Shown here one piece after another: positions 1 through 8,427 of a stretch of DNA of 64,000 nucleotides. Made by a program: the position numbers and the translations under genes. How positions within the stretch are numbered: the stretch's first letter is position 1; each line of letters opens with the position of its first letter. Location: assembly GCF_000949455.1 (NCBI RefSeq), contig NZ_JXXK01000004.1:107804-171803 (forward strand), given 5' to 3'. The notes beneath the pieces are model-generated. The model was given only the letters and a program-made list of their open reading frames with translations, did not search any database and was not told the DNA's origin. The stretch comes from Ruthenibacterium lactatiformans (GTDB lineage Bacteria; Bacillota; Clostridia; Oscillospirales; Ruminococcaceae).

Positions 1-691
1 CACGGTAGATATTACTCATCTCGATGGCCTGCTTATTCTCAATGATAACGTCCTCCAGCAGCTCGGTATCATCGGGATAATCCTTCACAAAATCCATGCG
101 CAGCAGCTTTTCCAGCACGATCTCGTTCCCCTTGAGGGAGGTGGAAAAGTACACTAGGCTCTTTTCCAGCCCCAGCATCTGGATCAGTTCCTTGTTCTTC
201 ATCGAAAGATGGAGTTCGTTTTCCACACGGCTGCTGGCCTTATCCACCTCGCGCAGATAGAACAGGAACAGCGTGGCGTTGCGGTACAAGAGCTGCAGCG
301 TCATGCGGTTTTTCTTTTTGGTGGAAAAATTCTTCACCGGGCTTTCGCTGAAGGCCCGCGCCAGGGCGCTTTCCTTCAGGCATACGGTGATGATGTTCTC
401 CTCGGTGAGGATGATGCCGAACGGCAGCGTGGAATACACAAAGCCGCGGCCCTGCTGGGCCTCGACGGTGGGCGTATCCACCAGCACGAGCATATGGCCG
501 TCCTCAAAGTCGATGCGGCTGCGTTCTTCCTCGTCGAGCGCGGCGCGCACGAGGTCCGGCTCGACGCACAGCTTGGCACACACGGTTGCCACTTCTTCCT
601 CGGTGGGCGCGCACAGATGCACCCACGCGCCGGGCACGATCTGCTCCAGCTCGCGCAGCTTGCCATCGTCGGTAAGATAAATCGAAATCAT
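1..691 (-). CDS. corA: CorA-family magnesium/cobalt transporter, N-terminal part (cut by window edge)
   Basis: The 230 visible residues read as the cytoplasmic N-terminal domain of a CorA-family divalent cation channel: an alpha/beta region starting MISIYLTDDGKL, then TLPFGIILTEENIITVC, then the long charged helix region with KNRMTLQLLYRNATLFLFYLR and SLVYFSTSLKGNEIVLEKL. In CorA this domain senses Mg2+ and the C-terminus carries two membrane helices with a GMN motif. Those lie beyond position 1, so pore integrity cannot be judged. The ATG at 691 is preceded by AGGGA. It is transcribed away from feoAB, probably from the promoter at 924-953. Family call is from overall pattern and is fairly firm; ion specificity is not shown. 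Confidence 0.85.
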   Translation of the reverse strand, partial: MISIYLTDDGKLRELEQIVPGAWVHLCAPTEEEVATVCAKLCVEPDLVRAALDEEERSRIDFEDGHMLVLVDTPTVEAQQGRGFVYSTLPFGIILTEENIITVCLKESALARAFSESPVKNFSTKKKNRMTLQLLYRNATLFLFYLREVDKASSRVENELHLSMKNKELIQMLGLEKSLVYFSTSLKGNEIVLEKLLRMDFVKDYPDDTELLEDVIIENKQAIEMSNIYR

Positions 692-923
692 ACAATATCC
701 CTGCTTTCCGCGCCGAAACGCACAGCCGCAGAGATCAGAAAACGGCGGTGCGCGAAGCGCTGTTCAATTTTTGCGGGCATGATCGCCCTCGAGGATCGCC
801 CTCCACGCACTGTCACTCCCTTTTTGTGTCAGCTTTTGCGGTTCCGCCGCAGAAAAAGCCCCCGCGCGTCCAAGGATTCTTCGGTTCACGAAGTCCCCGC
901 CGAGCAGGAGCTTTACTATTATT
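692..923 (-). other. Long 5' leader of corA, no recognised riboswitch
   Basis: If transcription starts just downstream of the 924-929 box, corA has a leader of about 225 nt. It contains a CTTCG/CGAAG hairpin and a 10-bp direct repeat GATCGCCCTC at 781-790 and 794-803 (plus strand). I looked for the M-box (Mg2+ riboswitch) core and did not find it. No gene is supported in this stretch. Confidence 0.35.
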
Positions 924-953
924 AGTTTATGCCCTGAGAGGGCGTTTTGTCAA
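924..953 (-). promoter_or_regulatory. Candidate sigma-A promoter for corA
   Basis: On the minus strand TTGACA (948-953) is followed after 18 bp by TAAACT (924-929). The -35 is consensus and the -10 is fair. The spacer contains a small GCCCT/AGGGC hairpin sequence. Confidence 0.5.
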
Positions 954-1063
954 GGTTTTGCGGCGTTTTCCTGCAGCCGGGGCCAAACGGCGGTTTCGAC
1001 CGTCCGCATCCGGCTTGCACAAAATTTAATTGCTCTTTTCGGTTATTTTGTCGTTTTCCCGGC

Positions 1064-1092
1064 TTGACATCCCCGCGCCGCGCGTGTATTCT
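1064..1092 (+). promoter_or_regulatory. Sigma-A promoter of the feo operon
   Basis: TTGACA (1064-1069), 17-bp spacer, TATTCT (1087-1092). The predicted start near 1099 falls immediately before the palindrome at 1104-1119, which fits iron repression of feoAB. Confidence 0.7.
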
Positions 1093-1103
1093 TATAGCAG
1101 AGA

Positions 1104-1119
1104 GTTAGCTCAGGCTAAC
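1104..1119 (+). promoter_or_regulatory. DtxR/IdeR-type iron operator
   Basis: A perfect palindrome GTTAGC-TCAG-GCTAAC lies at about +5 to +20 of the feo transcript. TTAG...CTAA arms of this type are the core of DtxR-family iron-regulator sites. The position predicts repression by a metal-loaded DtxR/IdeR-like protein; that regulator is not in the window. Confidence 0.65.
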
Positions 1120-1151
1120 ATTTTGCATTTGGAGCAATGGGGGAAACGGAT

Positions 1152-1391
1152 ATGACGCTGGACAAACTGCCCGTCGGGCAGACGCGGCGCATTGCTGCCG
1201 TGGGCGGACAGGGCGCGCTGCGCCGCCGCCTGCTGGACATGGGCCTCACGCCGAAAACACAGGTGACCGTGCAGAAGGTAGCCCCAATGGGCGACCCCAT
1301 CGAGCTGCGCCTGCGCGGCTATGAGCTTACGCTGCGCCTGGACGACGCGCGGGAAATTGCGCTGGAAGCGCCGGACGGGGAGGCGGAATAA
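1152..1391 (+). CDS. feoA: Ferrous iron transport protein A
   Basis: A small SH3-like FeoA protein of 79 residues. The typical pattern is present: MTLDKLPVGQTRRI, then GALRRRLLDMGLTPKTQVTVQKVAPMGDPIELRLRGYELTLR. FeoA is a cytoplasmic helper of the FeoB iron channel. Two in-frame ATGs exist (1137 and 1152). I prefer 1152 because GGGGGA lies about 7 nt upstream of it, while the ATG at 1137 has its GGAG only 3 nt away. The stop overlaps the feoB start (TAATG), so the two are translationally coupled. The operon is controlled by the 1064 promoter and the 1104 palindrome. Confidence 0.92.
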   Translation: MTLDKLPVGQTRRIAAVGGQGALRRRLLDMGLTPKTQVTVQKVAPMGDPIELRLRGYELTLRLDDAREIALEAPDGEAE

Positions 1392-3466
1392 TGGTATTTG
1401 CACTCGCCGGCAACCAGAACTGCGGCAAGACGACGCTGTTCAACCAGCTCACGGGCTCCAACCAGCATGTGGGCAACTTTCCGGGCGTCACAGTGGACAA
1501 AAAAGAGGGCGTCATCCGCGGACATAATACCTGCGAACACCGCCACGGTCCCCGCAGCTGGGGCCATCCCAAAACGCCGGCTCCCGCTGTGTGCGAGATG
1601 GCCACCGTGGTGGACCTGCCCGGCATCTACTCCCTTTCACCGTACACCAGCGAGGAGATCGTCACCCGGGATTTTCTCATCAAGGAAAAGCCGGATGGTA
1701 TCATCAACATCGTGGACGCCACCAACATCGAGCGCAACCTTTACCTCTCCATGCAGCTCATCGAGCTGAACCTTCCCATGGTCATCGCGCTGAACATGAT
1801 GGATGAAATGCGCGCCAACGGCAACACTGTGGACGTAAACAAGCTGGAGGAGGAGCTGGGCGTACCCGTGGTTCCCATCTCCGCCGCGAAAAACGAGGGC
1901 ATCGACGAGCTGATCGAGCACGCGCTGCGCGCCGCACAGCTGAAAATGCTGCCCAAGCGGCAGGATTTCTGTTCGGGCGCGGTGCACCGCTGCATCCATT
2001 CGCTGGCGCACATCGTGGAGGACCACGCCGAGGCCGCAGGCGTGCCCATGCGCTTTGCCGCCACAAAACTGGTGGAGGGCGACAAGCCCATGATGGACAT
2101 GCTGCGCCTTTCGGAAAATGAGGTGGAGCTCATCGGCCACACCGTCGCGGAAATGGAAGCCGAGCTCGGCACCGACCGCGAAGCCGCGCTGGCCGATATG
2201 CGCTATGCGTTCATTGAAAAGCTGTGCGCCCAGACCGTGGTGAAAAAGGGAGAAAGCAAGGAGCATCTGCGCAGCATGCGGCTGGACCGCGTGCTGACGG
2301 GCAAATACACGGCCATCCCCATTTTTCTGGGCATCATGTTTCTGATCTTCTGGCTGACGTTCGGCGTCATCGGCACCTGGCTGAGCGACCTGCTCTCGCT
2401 GGGCATCGATGCTGTGACGTCTCTTGTGGACCGCGGGCTCACCGCTTACGGCATCAACCCCGTGGTGCACAGCCTCATCATCGACGGCGTGTTTGCGGGC
2501 GTGGGCAGCGTGCTCAGCTTCCTGCCCATTATCGTAACATTGTTTTTCTTCCTTTCCATTCTGGAAGATTCCGGCTACATGGCGCGCGTGGCTTTTGTTA
2601 TGGACAAGCTGCTGCGCAAGATCGGCCTTTCCGGGCGCAGCTTTGTGCCCATGCTCATCGGGTTCGGGTGCAGCGTTCCGGCCATCATGGCCACGCGCAC
2701 GCTTTCCAGCGACCGGGACCGGAAAATGACCATCCTGCTGACGCCCTTCATGAGCTGTTCCGCCAAGCTGCCCATCTATGCGGTGTTCACGGCGGCGTTC
2801 TTCCCCCAAAACGGCGCTCTGGTGATGATTCTGCTGTATGTGATGGGCATGGTCATCGGGGTGCTGATCGGCCTTTTGATGAAAAATACGATGTACCGCG
2901 GCAATCCGGTGCCCTTTGTGATGGAGCTGCCCAACTATCGTCTTCCCAGCCCCAAAAGTGTGGGGCTGCTGCTGTGGGACAAGGCCAAAGACTTTCTCAC
3001 CCGCGCGTTCACGGTCATTTTCGTGGCCACCATCATCATCTGGTTTTTGCAGTCCTTCGACATCCGTCTCAACGTGGTGGCGGACAGCTCCGCCAGTATG
3101 CTGGCGGGCATCGGCAGGGTCATTGCGCCCATATTCGCGCCGCTGGGCTTTACCGACTGGCGCGCCTCTACAGCGCTCATTACGGGCTTTTCCGCAAAGG
3201 AGGCAGTCGTCAGCACCATGGCCGTGCTGACGGGCACCACGGTCTCCACCCTGGGCGAGGCACTGGGCGCCATTTTCTCGCCGCTGGCAGCGTTCAGCTT
3301 TTTGACGTTCACGCTGCTGTACTCGCCCTGTGTGGCGGCCATCGCCGCAGTCAAACGGGAAATGCGCTCCGGCTGGGGCGCGGCGTGCGTGGCGCTGTTC
3401 CAGTGTGCGGTGGCCTGGGTGTGCGCTTGCCTGGTGTACCAGATTGGCAGCCTGTTCCTCCGCTGA
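1391..3466 (+). CDS. feoB: Ferrous iron transport protein B (GTPase-gated Fe2+ channel)
   Basis: The 691-residue protein has the full FeoB layout. An N-terminal G domain shows G1 GNQNCGKTT (residues 7-15), G3 DLPGIYSL, G4 NMMD and G5 SAAKNEG. A helical linker follows, then two gate repeats in the membrane half, including GFGCSVPAIMATRTL and TGFSAKEAVVSTMAVL with conserved Cys/Ser positions. It imports Fe2+ across the cytoplasmic membrane with GTP hydrolysis. Length is close to the usual 650-770. The ATG overlaps the feoA stop codon. The small Cys-rich protein at 3504 follows in the same transcript. Confidence 0.97.
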   Translation: MVFALAGNQNCGKTTLFNQLTGSNQHVGNFPGVTVDKKEGVIRGHNTCEHRHGPRSWGHPKTPAPAVCEMATVVDLPGIYSLSPYTSEEIVTRDFLIKEKPDGIINIVDATNIERNLYLSMQLIELNLPMVIALNMMDEMRANGNTVDVNKLEEELGVPVVPISAAKNEGIDELIEHALRAAQLKMLPKRQDFCSGAVHRCIHSLAHIVEDHAEAAGVPMRFAATKLVEGDKPMMDMLRLSENEVELIGHTVAEMEAELGTDREAALADMRYAFIEKLCAQTVVKKGESKEHLRSMRLDRVLTGKYTAIPIFLGIMFLIFWLTFGVIGTWLSDLLSLGIDAVTSLVDRGLTAYGINPVVHSLIIDGVFAGVGSVLSFLPIIVTLFFFLSILEDSGYMARVAFVMDKLLRKIGLSGRSFVPMLIGFGCSVPAIMATRTLSSDRDRKMTILLTPFMSCSAKLPIYAVFTAAFFPQNGALVMILLYVMGMVIGVLIGLLMKNTMYRGNPVPFVMELPNYRLPSPKSVGLLLWDKAKDFLTRAFTVIFVATIIIWFLQSFDIRLNVVADSSASMLAGIGRVIAPIFAPLGFTDWRASTALITGFSAKEAVVSTMAVLTGTTVSTLGEALGAIFSPLAAFSFLTFTLLYSPCVAAIAAVKREMRSGWGAACVALFQCAVAWVCACLVYQIGSLFLR

Positions 3467-3503
3467 TACATGTATCTCCGTTTCAACAGAAAGGTATTTT
3501 AGG

Positions 3504-3650
3504 ATGGATCTTCTCGATTGGGCGCTGCTTGCGCTGGTGGCGCTGGCTTTTGGGCTGGCGTTGTACAAAACCATCGACAACAAACGCAGGGGAAAGAGCT
3601 GCGGCGGCAATTGTTCCGCTTGCGGTGCGGCCTGCTCCCGGCGGAAATAA
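3504..3650 (+). CDS. FeoB-associated Cys-rich membrane protein
   Basis: A 48-residue protein with one N-terminal membrane segment (LLDWALLALVALAFGLALY) and a short basic tail holding four cysteines in CGGNCSACGAAC. This matches the small FeoB-associated Cys-rich proteins (PF12669 type) of Firmicutes and sits where they normally do, directly after feoB. It is presumed to assist or regulate the Feo channel at the membrane; its mechanism is not established. The ATG at 3504 has AAAGG about 9 nt upstream. The operon terminator follows at once. Confidence 0.85.
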   Translation: MDLLDWALLALVALAFGLALYKTIDNKRRGKSCGGNCSACGAACSRRK

Positions 3651-3674
3651 AGCCGCCGCAGATACCCGTATGCA

Positions 3675-3720
3675 AAAGGTCCGTGAAGGCAACCGCCTTC
3701 ACGGACCTTTCCGTTTGTTT
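3675..3720. terminator. Bidirectional terminator between feo operon and the GltD-like gene
   Basis: A perfect 16-bp stem (3675-3690 with 3695-3710, loop AACC) starts with A-rich and ends with T-rich sequence, so it can stop transcripts from both sides. The two genes converge here. Confidence 0.85.
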
Positions 3721-3741
3721 TCCGCAGAGGCCCGACAGGCA

Positions 3742-5004
3742 CTACCGCTGCGCGCCGTCCGGCCCCATGGCCCGTCCCTGCGCGGGCATCCCCTGCATAT
3801 AAGAGTGCATGGCCTCGGCCACCCGCTTGGAGTATGCCACAGCCTGCACCACCGTCTTTGCGCCCAGCACCACATCGCCGCTGGCAAACACGCCGGGCCG
3901 CGTGGTGTGGCCCTCTTCATCGGTCACCAGCAGGCCGCGCCGGTCGGTGTCGATTCCCTTCGTAGTGCTGACGATGCGGTTGCGCGGGCCCTGGCTGATG
4001 GATACGATCACACTGTCCGCCGGGTACAGCTTCTCCGTGCCCGGTGCCTCGATGAATTCGCCGTTCTCATCCTCGCGTACATCGACGAAGATCACGCCCT
4101 CGTCCGTGATCTCCACAGGCGCTTTGCAATATTCAAAATTCACGCCCTCCAGCGTGGCGTAGCTGAACTCATGCTGGCTGGCGGCCACCTCCGGCGTGCG
4201 GGAAAAGCAGGTGAGCTGCCGCACGCCCTTGCGCAGCGCGGTGCGCGCCACATCCATGGCCGCATTGCCCGCGCCGATGACGATGACACGCTCCCCCAGG
4301 CGGAAACTGTCCGGATTGTTGAGGTAATTGATTGCAAAATGCACATGGCCCAGCGTCTCGCCCTTAATGTGCAGCGCGCGGGGCTGCCATACGCCCGTGC
4401 CGATAAAAATGGCGCGGTAGCCGTCACGGAACAGATCATCGATGCCGATGGCGCTGCCGATGGTGGTGTTGGGCCGCACACGGATTCCCTTTCGGATGAG
4501 ATGGCGGTCCTCGAAATCGTCCAGCACGGTCTTAGGCAGGCGGAAATCCGGAATACCGTAGCGCAGCACGCCGCCAATCTTATCCTTGCCTTCAAAAATG
4601 GTCACCTGATAGCCGTACCGCGCCAGGATGACCGCGATGGTCAGCCCCGCGGGACCGGAGCCTACGATGGCCACCCGCATGCCGTTGGATGGCGCGGGGC
4701 CTTTTACCATCTTGGTGCTGTACGTGCTGGAAATGTAATTCTCAATGGCGGAAAAATGCACGGGCGCTCCCTTTTTGCCCAGCACACAGTGGCCCTCGCA
4801 CTGGTTTTCATGGTTGCACACCAGGCTGCACACAGTGGTGAGGGGGTTATTTTCAAACAGGGTGCGCCCTGCCTCGTCCAGCCTGCCCTCCTGCAGCATC
4901 GTGATGATCTGCGGGATGGGCGTATGGATGGGGCACCCTTTCTGGCACTGGGGCGCCTTACAGTGCAAACAGCGGTTGGCTTCGTCCAGCACATGGATCG
5001 ACAT
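3742..5004 (-). CDS. GltD-like NAD(P)H flavoprotein oxidoreductase (glutamate synthase small-subunit family)
   Basis: The 420-residue protein starts with the cysteine pattern CLHCKAPQCQKGCP (residues 12-25), and a second set CSLVCNHENQCEGHC, as in the Fe-S binding N-terminus of GltD. An FAD site GSGPAG and an NAD(P) site GAGNAAMD follow, then a C-terminal FASGDVVLGAKTVVQAV. The family includes glutamate synthase beta subunit, NfnB and sulfide dehydrogenase alpha subunit, which move electrons between NAD(P)H and a partner. No large gltB subunit or nfnA gene is next to it, so it may work alone or with an unlinked partner. The ATG at 5004 is preceded by AGGAGA-like sequence. Confidence 0.85.
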   Translation of the reverse strand: MSIHVLDEANRCLHCKAPQCQKGCPIHTPIPQIITMLQEGRLDEAGRTLFENNPLTTVCSLVCNHENQCEGHCVLGKKGAPVHFSAIENYISSTYSTKMVKGPAPSNGMRVAIVGSGPAGLTIAVILARYGYQVTIFEGKDKIGGVLRYGIPDFRLPKTVLDDFEDRHLIRKGIRVRPNTTIGSAIGIDDLFRDGYRAIFIGTGVWQPRALHIKGETLGHVHFAINYLNNPDSFRLGERVIVIGAGNAAMDVARTALRKGVRQLTCFSRTPEVAASQHEFSYATLEGVNFEYCKAPVEITDEGVIFVDVREDENGEFIEAPGTEKLYPADSVIVSISQGPRNRIVSTTKGIDTDRRGLLVTDEEGHTTRPGVFASGDVVLGAKTVVQAVAYSKRVAEAMHSYMQGMPAQGRAMGPDGAQR

Positions 5005-5219
5005 GGCGTTTCTCCTTTTCCTCTCAAACTTGTGAAATGTTTATCAGATATTGATATTTGCTTCACATTATGGATTTTTCGCTCATTTTCTATTGTACTG
5101 AAAAAAGCCGCAGATGCAAGCCAAATGTTGCGTTTCTGCACGTTCTCTTTACAAATCTGCCCAGCAGCGGCGGTAATTTTTGGCTCACGCATCCCGCAAA
5201 GGCTCACTCTCCACGTTCC

Positions 5220-5657
5220 TCACAGCCGCTTTGTGAAGCAGATGATGCGCCCCGCCTCGGCAAAGCCTGCGCGCAGATGAAACACGGCGCTTGCGGCGTT
5301 GTCCAGCCCACAGTCGCTTGCAAATTCGGCACAGCCTTTTTCCCCGGCCCACGCCTCGCAGGCGCGCAGCAGCGCCGTCGCAACGCCCCGGCCCCGGTAT
5401 TCCTCTTGCACAAACACGCCTTCCAGATACCCCACCGGGCTGGTGTGCGTTCCCTCCACATAGTCGCGCCGCAGGCCGCACTGCGCAAAGCCCACGTCCG
5501 CGCCGTCCTCCCGTGCAAGAAACACCGCACCCTCCGGCCCCTGCAGATATCCCGCCAGCTCCTGTTCCAGCTCAGCCTGCGCGTGGCCCGGCCACAGCAG
5601 CTGCGCCAGAGCCGCCGCCCGGCCCGCTTCCTGCATCCCTGCCCGAATGATCTCCAT
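5220..5657 (-). CDS. GNAT acetyltransferase resembling aminoglycoside 6'-N-acetyltransferases
   Basis: A 145-residue GNAT enzyme. The pattern LWPGH...FLAREDGADVGFAQC, SPVGYLEGVFVQEEYRGRGVA (the acetyl-CoA loop), KGCAEFASDCGLDN and FHLRAGFAEAGRIICFTKRL closely follows the AAC(6')-I type represented by AAC(6')-Iz and -Iy. Family enzymes acetylate the 6'-amino group of aminoglycosides with acetyl-CoA in the cytoplasm. The start at 5657 is fixed by AAAGGAGCT 8 nt upstream; a longer frame upstream lacks a site. Whether it gives resistance is unknown, since related housekeeping acetyltransferases exist. It stands alone between gltD-like and tmcAL genes. Confidence 0.75.
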   Translation of the reverse strand: MEIIRAGMQEAGRAAALAQLLWPGHAQAELEQELAGYLQGPEGAVFLAREDGADVGFAQCGLRRDYVEGTHTSPVGYLEGVFVQEEYRGRGVATALLRACEAWAGEKGCAEFASDCGLDNAASAVFHLRAGFAEAGRIICFTKRL

Positions 5658-5812
5658 GTGTTTCAGCTCCTTTGTATTTTCCCCGTCCGGCGTTTTCCCT
5701 TGAAAGAATGCACGATCCGCTCCCGAACAGTGCATACTATTCCCATATCCGGCGTGCATCCTCCAAAAATCGCGGAAGGCCGAAGGGCGCTGCGCGTTCC
5801 TTTTCCCGGCTC

Positions 5813-7021
5813 TTATTTCGCCCCGCTTGTGGGAAACACGGGTTTTGCGGTATATGCAGCGCCCATGGGCGCAGGATGGCGCAGGCACAGGGCCGTCAGG
5901 TCCTCGGCCGCGGCATGGGCCGCTGCCACGCGCGCAGCCGGGGCGCTTCGGGCCGCCAGATCCGCCAGTGAATGAGACAGCGGCAGCAGAGCCGCCTGAC
6001 GTGCGCAGCGCAGTACCGCAAGGCCCGTTTCATTTGCTCCCAGCACATGCAGATAGGGCGGCAGTGCAGGCAGATCCCCGGTGTATCCCAGGGCCGCGTC
6101 CAGCACCAGACGGCGCAAACGCGCCGTCGCATATCGTTTTGTCCGCATGGCCTGCACCAGCTCGTCCAGCGTGCCTGCGCCCTGAACGGCGGCGGCGAGC
6201 CGGTTCTCCAGGCCCTCGGCCGCGCCCCGCACGGCGCGGAGACCCGCCGCATCCATAGCCCGCAGGCGGGACAGCACCGCAATACCGAACGCGCGCCCGT
6301 CCAGAATGTCGCCCTCGGCCTCGGCCTGCATATACAGCCGCAGGCAGGCTGGCGGCACATGCGGCGCGAGAGCCGCCGCTCCCCCGGCCCGCACCAGCGC
6401 GCGCAGCGCCGAAGCCGAAGCGTACCGCCCCGGCGCCGCATCCAGCGGGGCATCGTGGGCCGCGCCCCGCCGGGGCAGCGCAAGGGGCACAAGTGCGCTG
6501 TGCTGGCGCAGCAGGGCCTTGCAGTATTCCACGCCCAGGATGTCATTGGGCGCGCGCAGCACCGCGCCTGCTCCCGGACACAGCGCTTCCGCCGCCGCCG
6601 CGCGGGCGGCGGGGAGCGGCAGGCCCGCGTCCAGCTGCCCGCGCAGCGCTGCTGGAAAGTCCGGGCTTTCCAGCAGCGCTGCGGTTTGGGCGATATCCTC
6701 CAGCCGCCGTGTCTCTGTGCCGAAACACAGAGCATCCACACAGCCCAGCGCACTCAGCAGCGCCACACCCGCCGCTGCAAAGCCCTCGGCGGACAGCGTA
6801 GCGTAGGGTGCCGGCAGGCTGAGCACCAGGTCCGCCCCGGCGGCCAGCGCAGCCCGGGTACGCACCCGGGCGGGAAACAGCGCCGCAGTACCGCGCTGCA
6901 CCACGCCCGGGCTGCACACGCACACCACCGCCTCAAAGCCGCGTTTTTTCAGCTCCGCTATCTGCCAGGCGTGTCCGTTGTGGAAAGGGTTGTATTCCGC
7001 GATGATACCGGCTGTTCTCAT
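5813..7021 (-). CDS. tmcAL: tRNA(Met) cytidine acetate ligase (YlbM family)
   Basis: The 402-residue protein starts MRTAGIIAEYNPFHNGHAWQI, the nucleotidyltransferase motif with HNGH that defines TmcAL. Further family blocks follow: LPAPYATLSAEGFAAAGVALL, CFGTE, APNDILGVEYCKAL and MRTKRYATARLRRLVLDAALG. In Bacillus subtilis TmcAL makes N4-acetylcytidine at the wobble base of elongator tRNA(Met) from acetate and ATP. That fits its place beside acetate kinase, since both use acetate. The ATG at 7021 has GAGG 6 nt upstream. The protein is very Ala-rich, in line with the high GC content. Confidence 0.9.
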   Translation of the reverse strand: MRTAGIIAEYNPFHNGHAWQIAELKKRGFEAVVCVCSPGVVQRGTAALFPARVRTRAALAAGADLVLSLPAPYATLSAEGFAAAGVALLSALGCVDALCFGTETRRLEDIAQTAALLESPDFPAALRGQLDAGLPLPAARAAAAEALCPGAGAVLRAPNDILGVEYCKALLRQHSALVPLALPRRGAAHDAPLDAAPGRYASASALRALVRAGGAAALAPHVPPACLRLYMQAEAEGDILDGRAFGIAVLSRLRAMDAAGLRAVRGAAEGLENRLAAAVQGAGTLDELVQAMRTKRYATARLRRLVLDAALGYTGDLPALPPYLHVLGANETGLAVLRCARQAALLPLSHSLADLAARSAPAARVAAAHAAAEDLTALCLRHPAPMGAAYTAKPVFPTSGAK

Positions 7022-7113
7022 GGCTGCCTCGCTTCTTTCGGCCGCTGTGCACGCATAAATTGCGAATCTTGGCCGTTTTTCTCGCTTTTTCTTGCGCGTT
7101 TCCGGCCGTGCGC

Positions 7114-7142
7114 TTGAAAATGCTTTATAATCATTATATAAT
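7114..7142 (+). promoter_or_regulatory. Sigma-A promoter of ackA
   Basis: TTGAAA (7114-7119), 17-bp spacer, perfect TATAAT (7137-7142). A second TATAAT inside the spacer (7126-7131) could give a minor start. Confidence 0.8.
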
Positions 7143-7200
7143 AATGGAGCGATTTTAAAAAGCATAACTGCGCTTTTTTGTGAATGGGAGGAAATATCGG

Positions 7201-8400
7201 ATGAAAGTTTTGGTCATCAACTGTGGTTCCAGCTCGCTGAAGTATCAGCTCATCGATATGGAGGGCGAACGCGTGCTGTGCAAGGGCCTGTGCGAGCGCA
7301 TCGGCATCGAGGGCAGCAAGATCACACACAAGGCCAACGGCGGCGAGTGGGAACAGGAAGTGCCCTTCCCCACCCACACCGAAGCGTTTATGAAGGTCGT
7401 TGAAATGATGACCAGCGGCGAGGGCGCCGTCGTGAAGGACAAGAGCGAGATCTCTGCCATCGGCCACCGCGTGGTGCAGGGCGCCGAGTTTTTCACCAAG
7501 TCCGAGATCGTCACCGACGCCATCATCGACAAGATCGAGGAGATCGCCCCTCTGGCCCCGGTGCACAACATGGCCCATGTGCAGGGCCTGCGCAGCGCCA
7601 AGGCCGTGTTCGGCGAAAAGGTGCCCAACGTTGTCGTTTTCGACACCACCTTCCACCAGACCATGCCCAAAAAGGCGTATATGTACGGCGTGCCGTATGA
7701 GATGTATGAAAAATATTCCATCCGCCGCTACGGCGCCCATGGCACCAGCCACCGTTATGTGAGCATGGCCGCCGCCCAGTACCTGAACGATTCCGACCTG
7801 AAAATGGTCACCTGCCATCTGGGCAACGGCAGCTCCATCAGTGCCGTGAACGCAGGCAAATGTGTGGACACCAGCATGGGCCTCACCCCGCTGGCCGGCG
7901 TGCTGATGGGCACCCGCTGCGGCGACATCGACCCCAGCGTCGTCACCTACATGGAACAGAAGCTGGGATTCCACGGCCAGGAAATGGCTGATTATCTGAA
8001 CAAGAAATCCGGCCTGCTGGGCATTTCCGGCGTTTCCAGCGATATGCGCGATGTGACGAGCGCCGCCGACGCGGGCAACGAGCGCGCCAAACTGGCTACC
8101 GAGATGCTTGCGTATCAGATCAAGAAATATGTAGGTTCCTACGCCGCCGCTATGGGTGGGCTGGACTGCCTGGTGTTTACCGGTGGCATCGGCGAGAACG
8201 ACAACCGCGTGCGCGCCAGCGTGTGTGAGAATATGGGGTTCCTGGGCATCTCCGTGGACCCCGCAAAGAATCAGCAGCGCACCTCAGATATCCTGGACAT
8301 CAGCGGCAAAGGCAGCCGCGTGAAGGTGCTGGTCGTCTGCACCAACGAAGAACTGATGATCGCCCGAGACACCAAGGCTCTGGTGGAAGCACGCCGCTGA
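7201..8400 (+). CDS. ackA: Acetate kinase
   Basis: The 399-residue enzyme has all acetokinase signatures: VLVINCGSSSLKYQLID at the N-terminus, DTTFHQTMPKKAYMYGVPYE, the catalytic His region RRYGAHGTSHRYV, and HLGNGSSISAV. It converts acetyl phosphate and ADP to acetate and ATP, the last step of acetate fermentation. Length is typical (about 400). The ATG at 7201 is preceded by GGGAGG at good spacing; an upstream ATG at 7180 overlaps that site and is rejected. There is no pta gene beside it, so phosphotransacetylase must be elsewhere. A strong promoter and terminator make it a single-gene unit. Confidence 0.97.
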   Translation: MKVLVINCGSSSLKYQLIDMEGERVLCKGLCERIGIEGSKITHKANGGEWEQEVPFPTHTEAFMKVVEMMTSGEGAVVKDKSEISAIGHRVVQGAEFFTKSEIVTDAIIDKIEEIAPLAPVHNMAHVQGLRSAKAVFGEKVPNVVVFDTTFHQTMPKKAYMYGVPYEMYEKYSIRRYGAHGTSHRYVSMAAAQYLNDSDLKMVTCHLGNGSSISAVNAGKCVDTSMGLTPLAGVLMGTRCGDIDPSVVTYMEQKLGFHGQEMADYLNKKSGLLGISGVSSDMRDVTSAADAGNERAKLATEMLAYQIKKYVGSYAAAMGGLDCLVFTGGIGENDNRVRASVCENMGFLGISVDPAKNQQRTSDILDISGKGSRVKVLVVCTNEELMIARDTKALVEARR

Positions 8401-8427
8401 CGCCGCCTTTTCCTTTTGATAAAACCG

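Noticed and set aside
692..923. M-box magnesium riboswitch upstream of corA
   Set aside because: The conserved M-box core was not found on the minus strand.
748..1029. Short plus-strand frame between corA and feoA
   Set aside because: No ribosome site, no family pattern, and it crosses the corA promoter and leader.
1637..5280. Very long open frames opposite or across feoB and the GltD-like gene (about 700 and 1,000 codons)
   Set aside because: They overlap genes with clear domains, show low-complexity His/Arg/Gln-rich translation and have no family motifs. They are GC-driven shadow frames.
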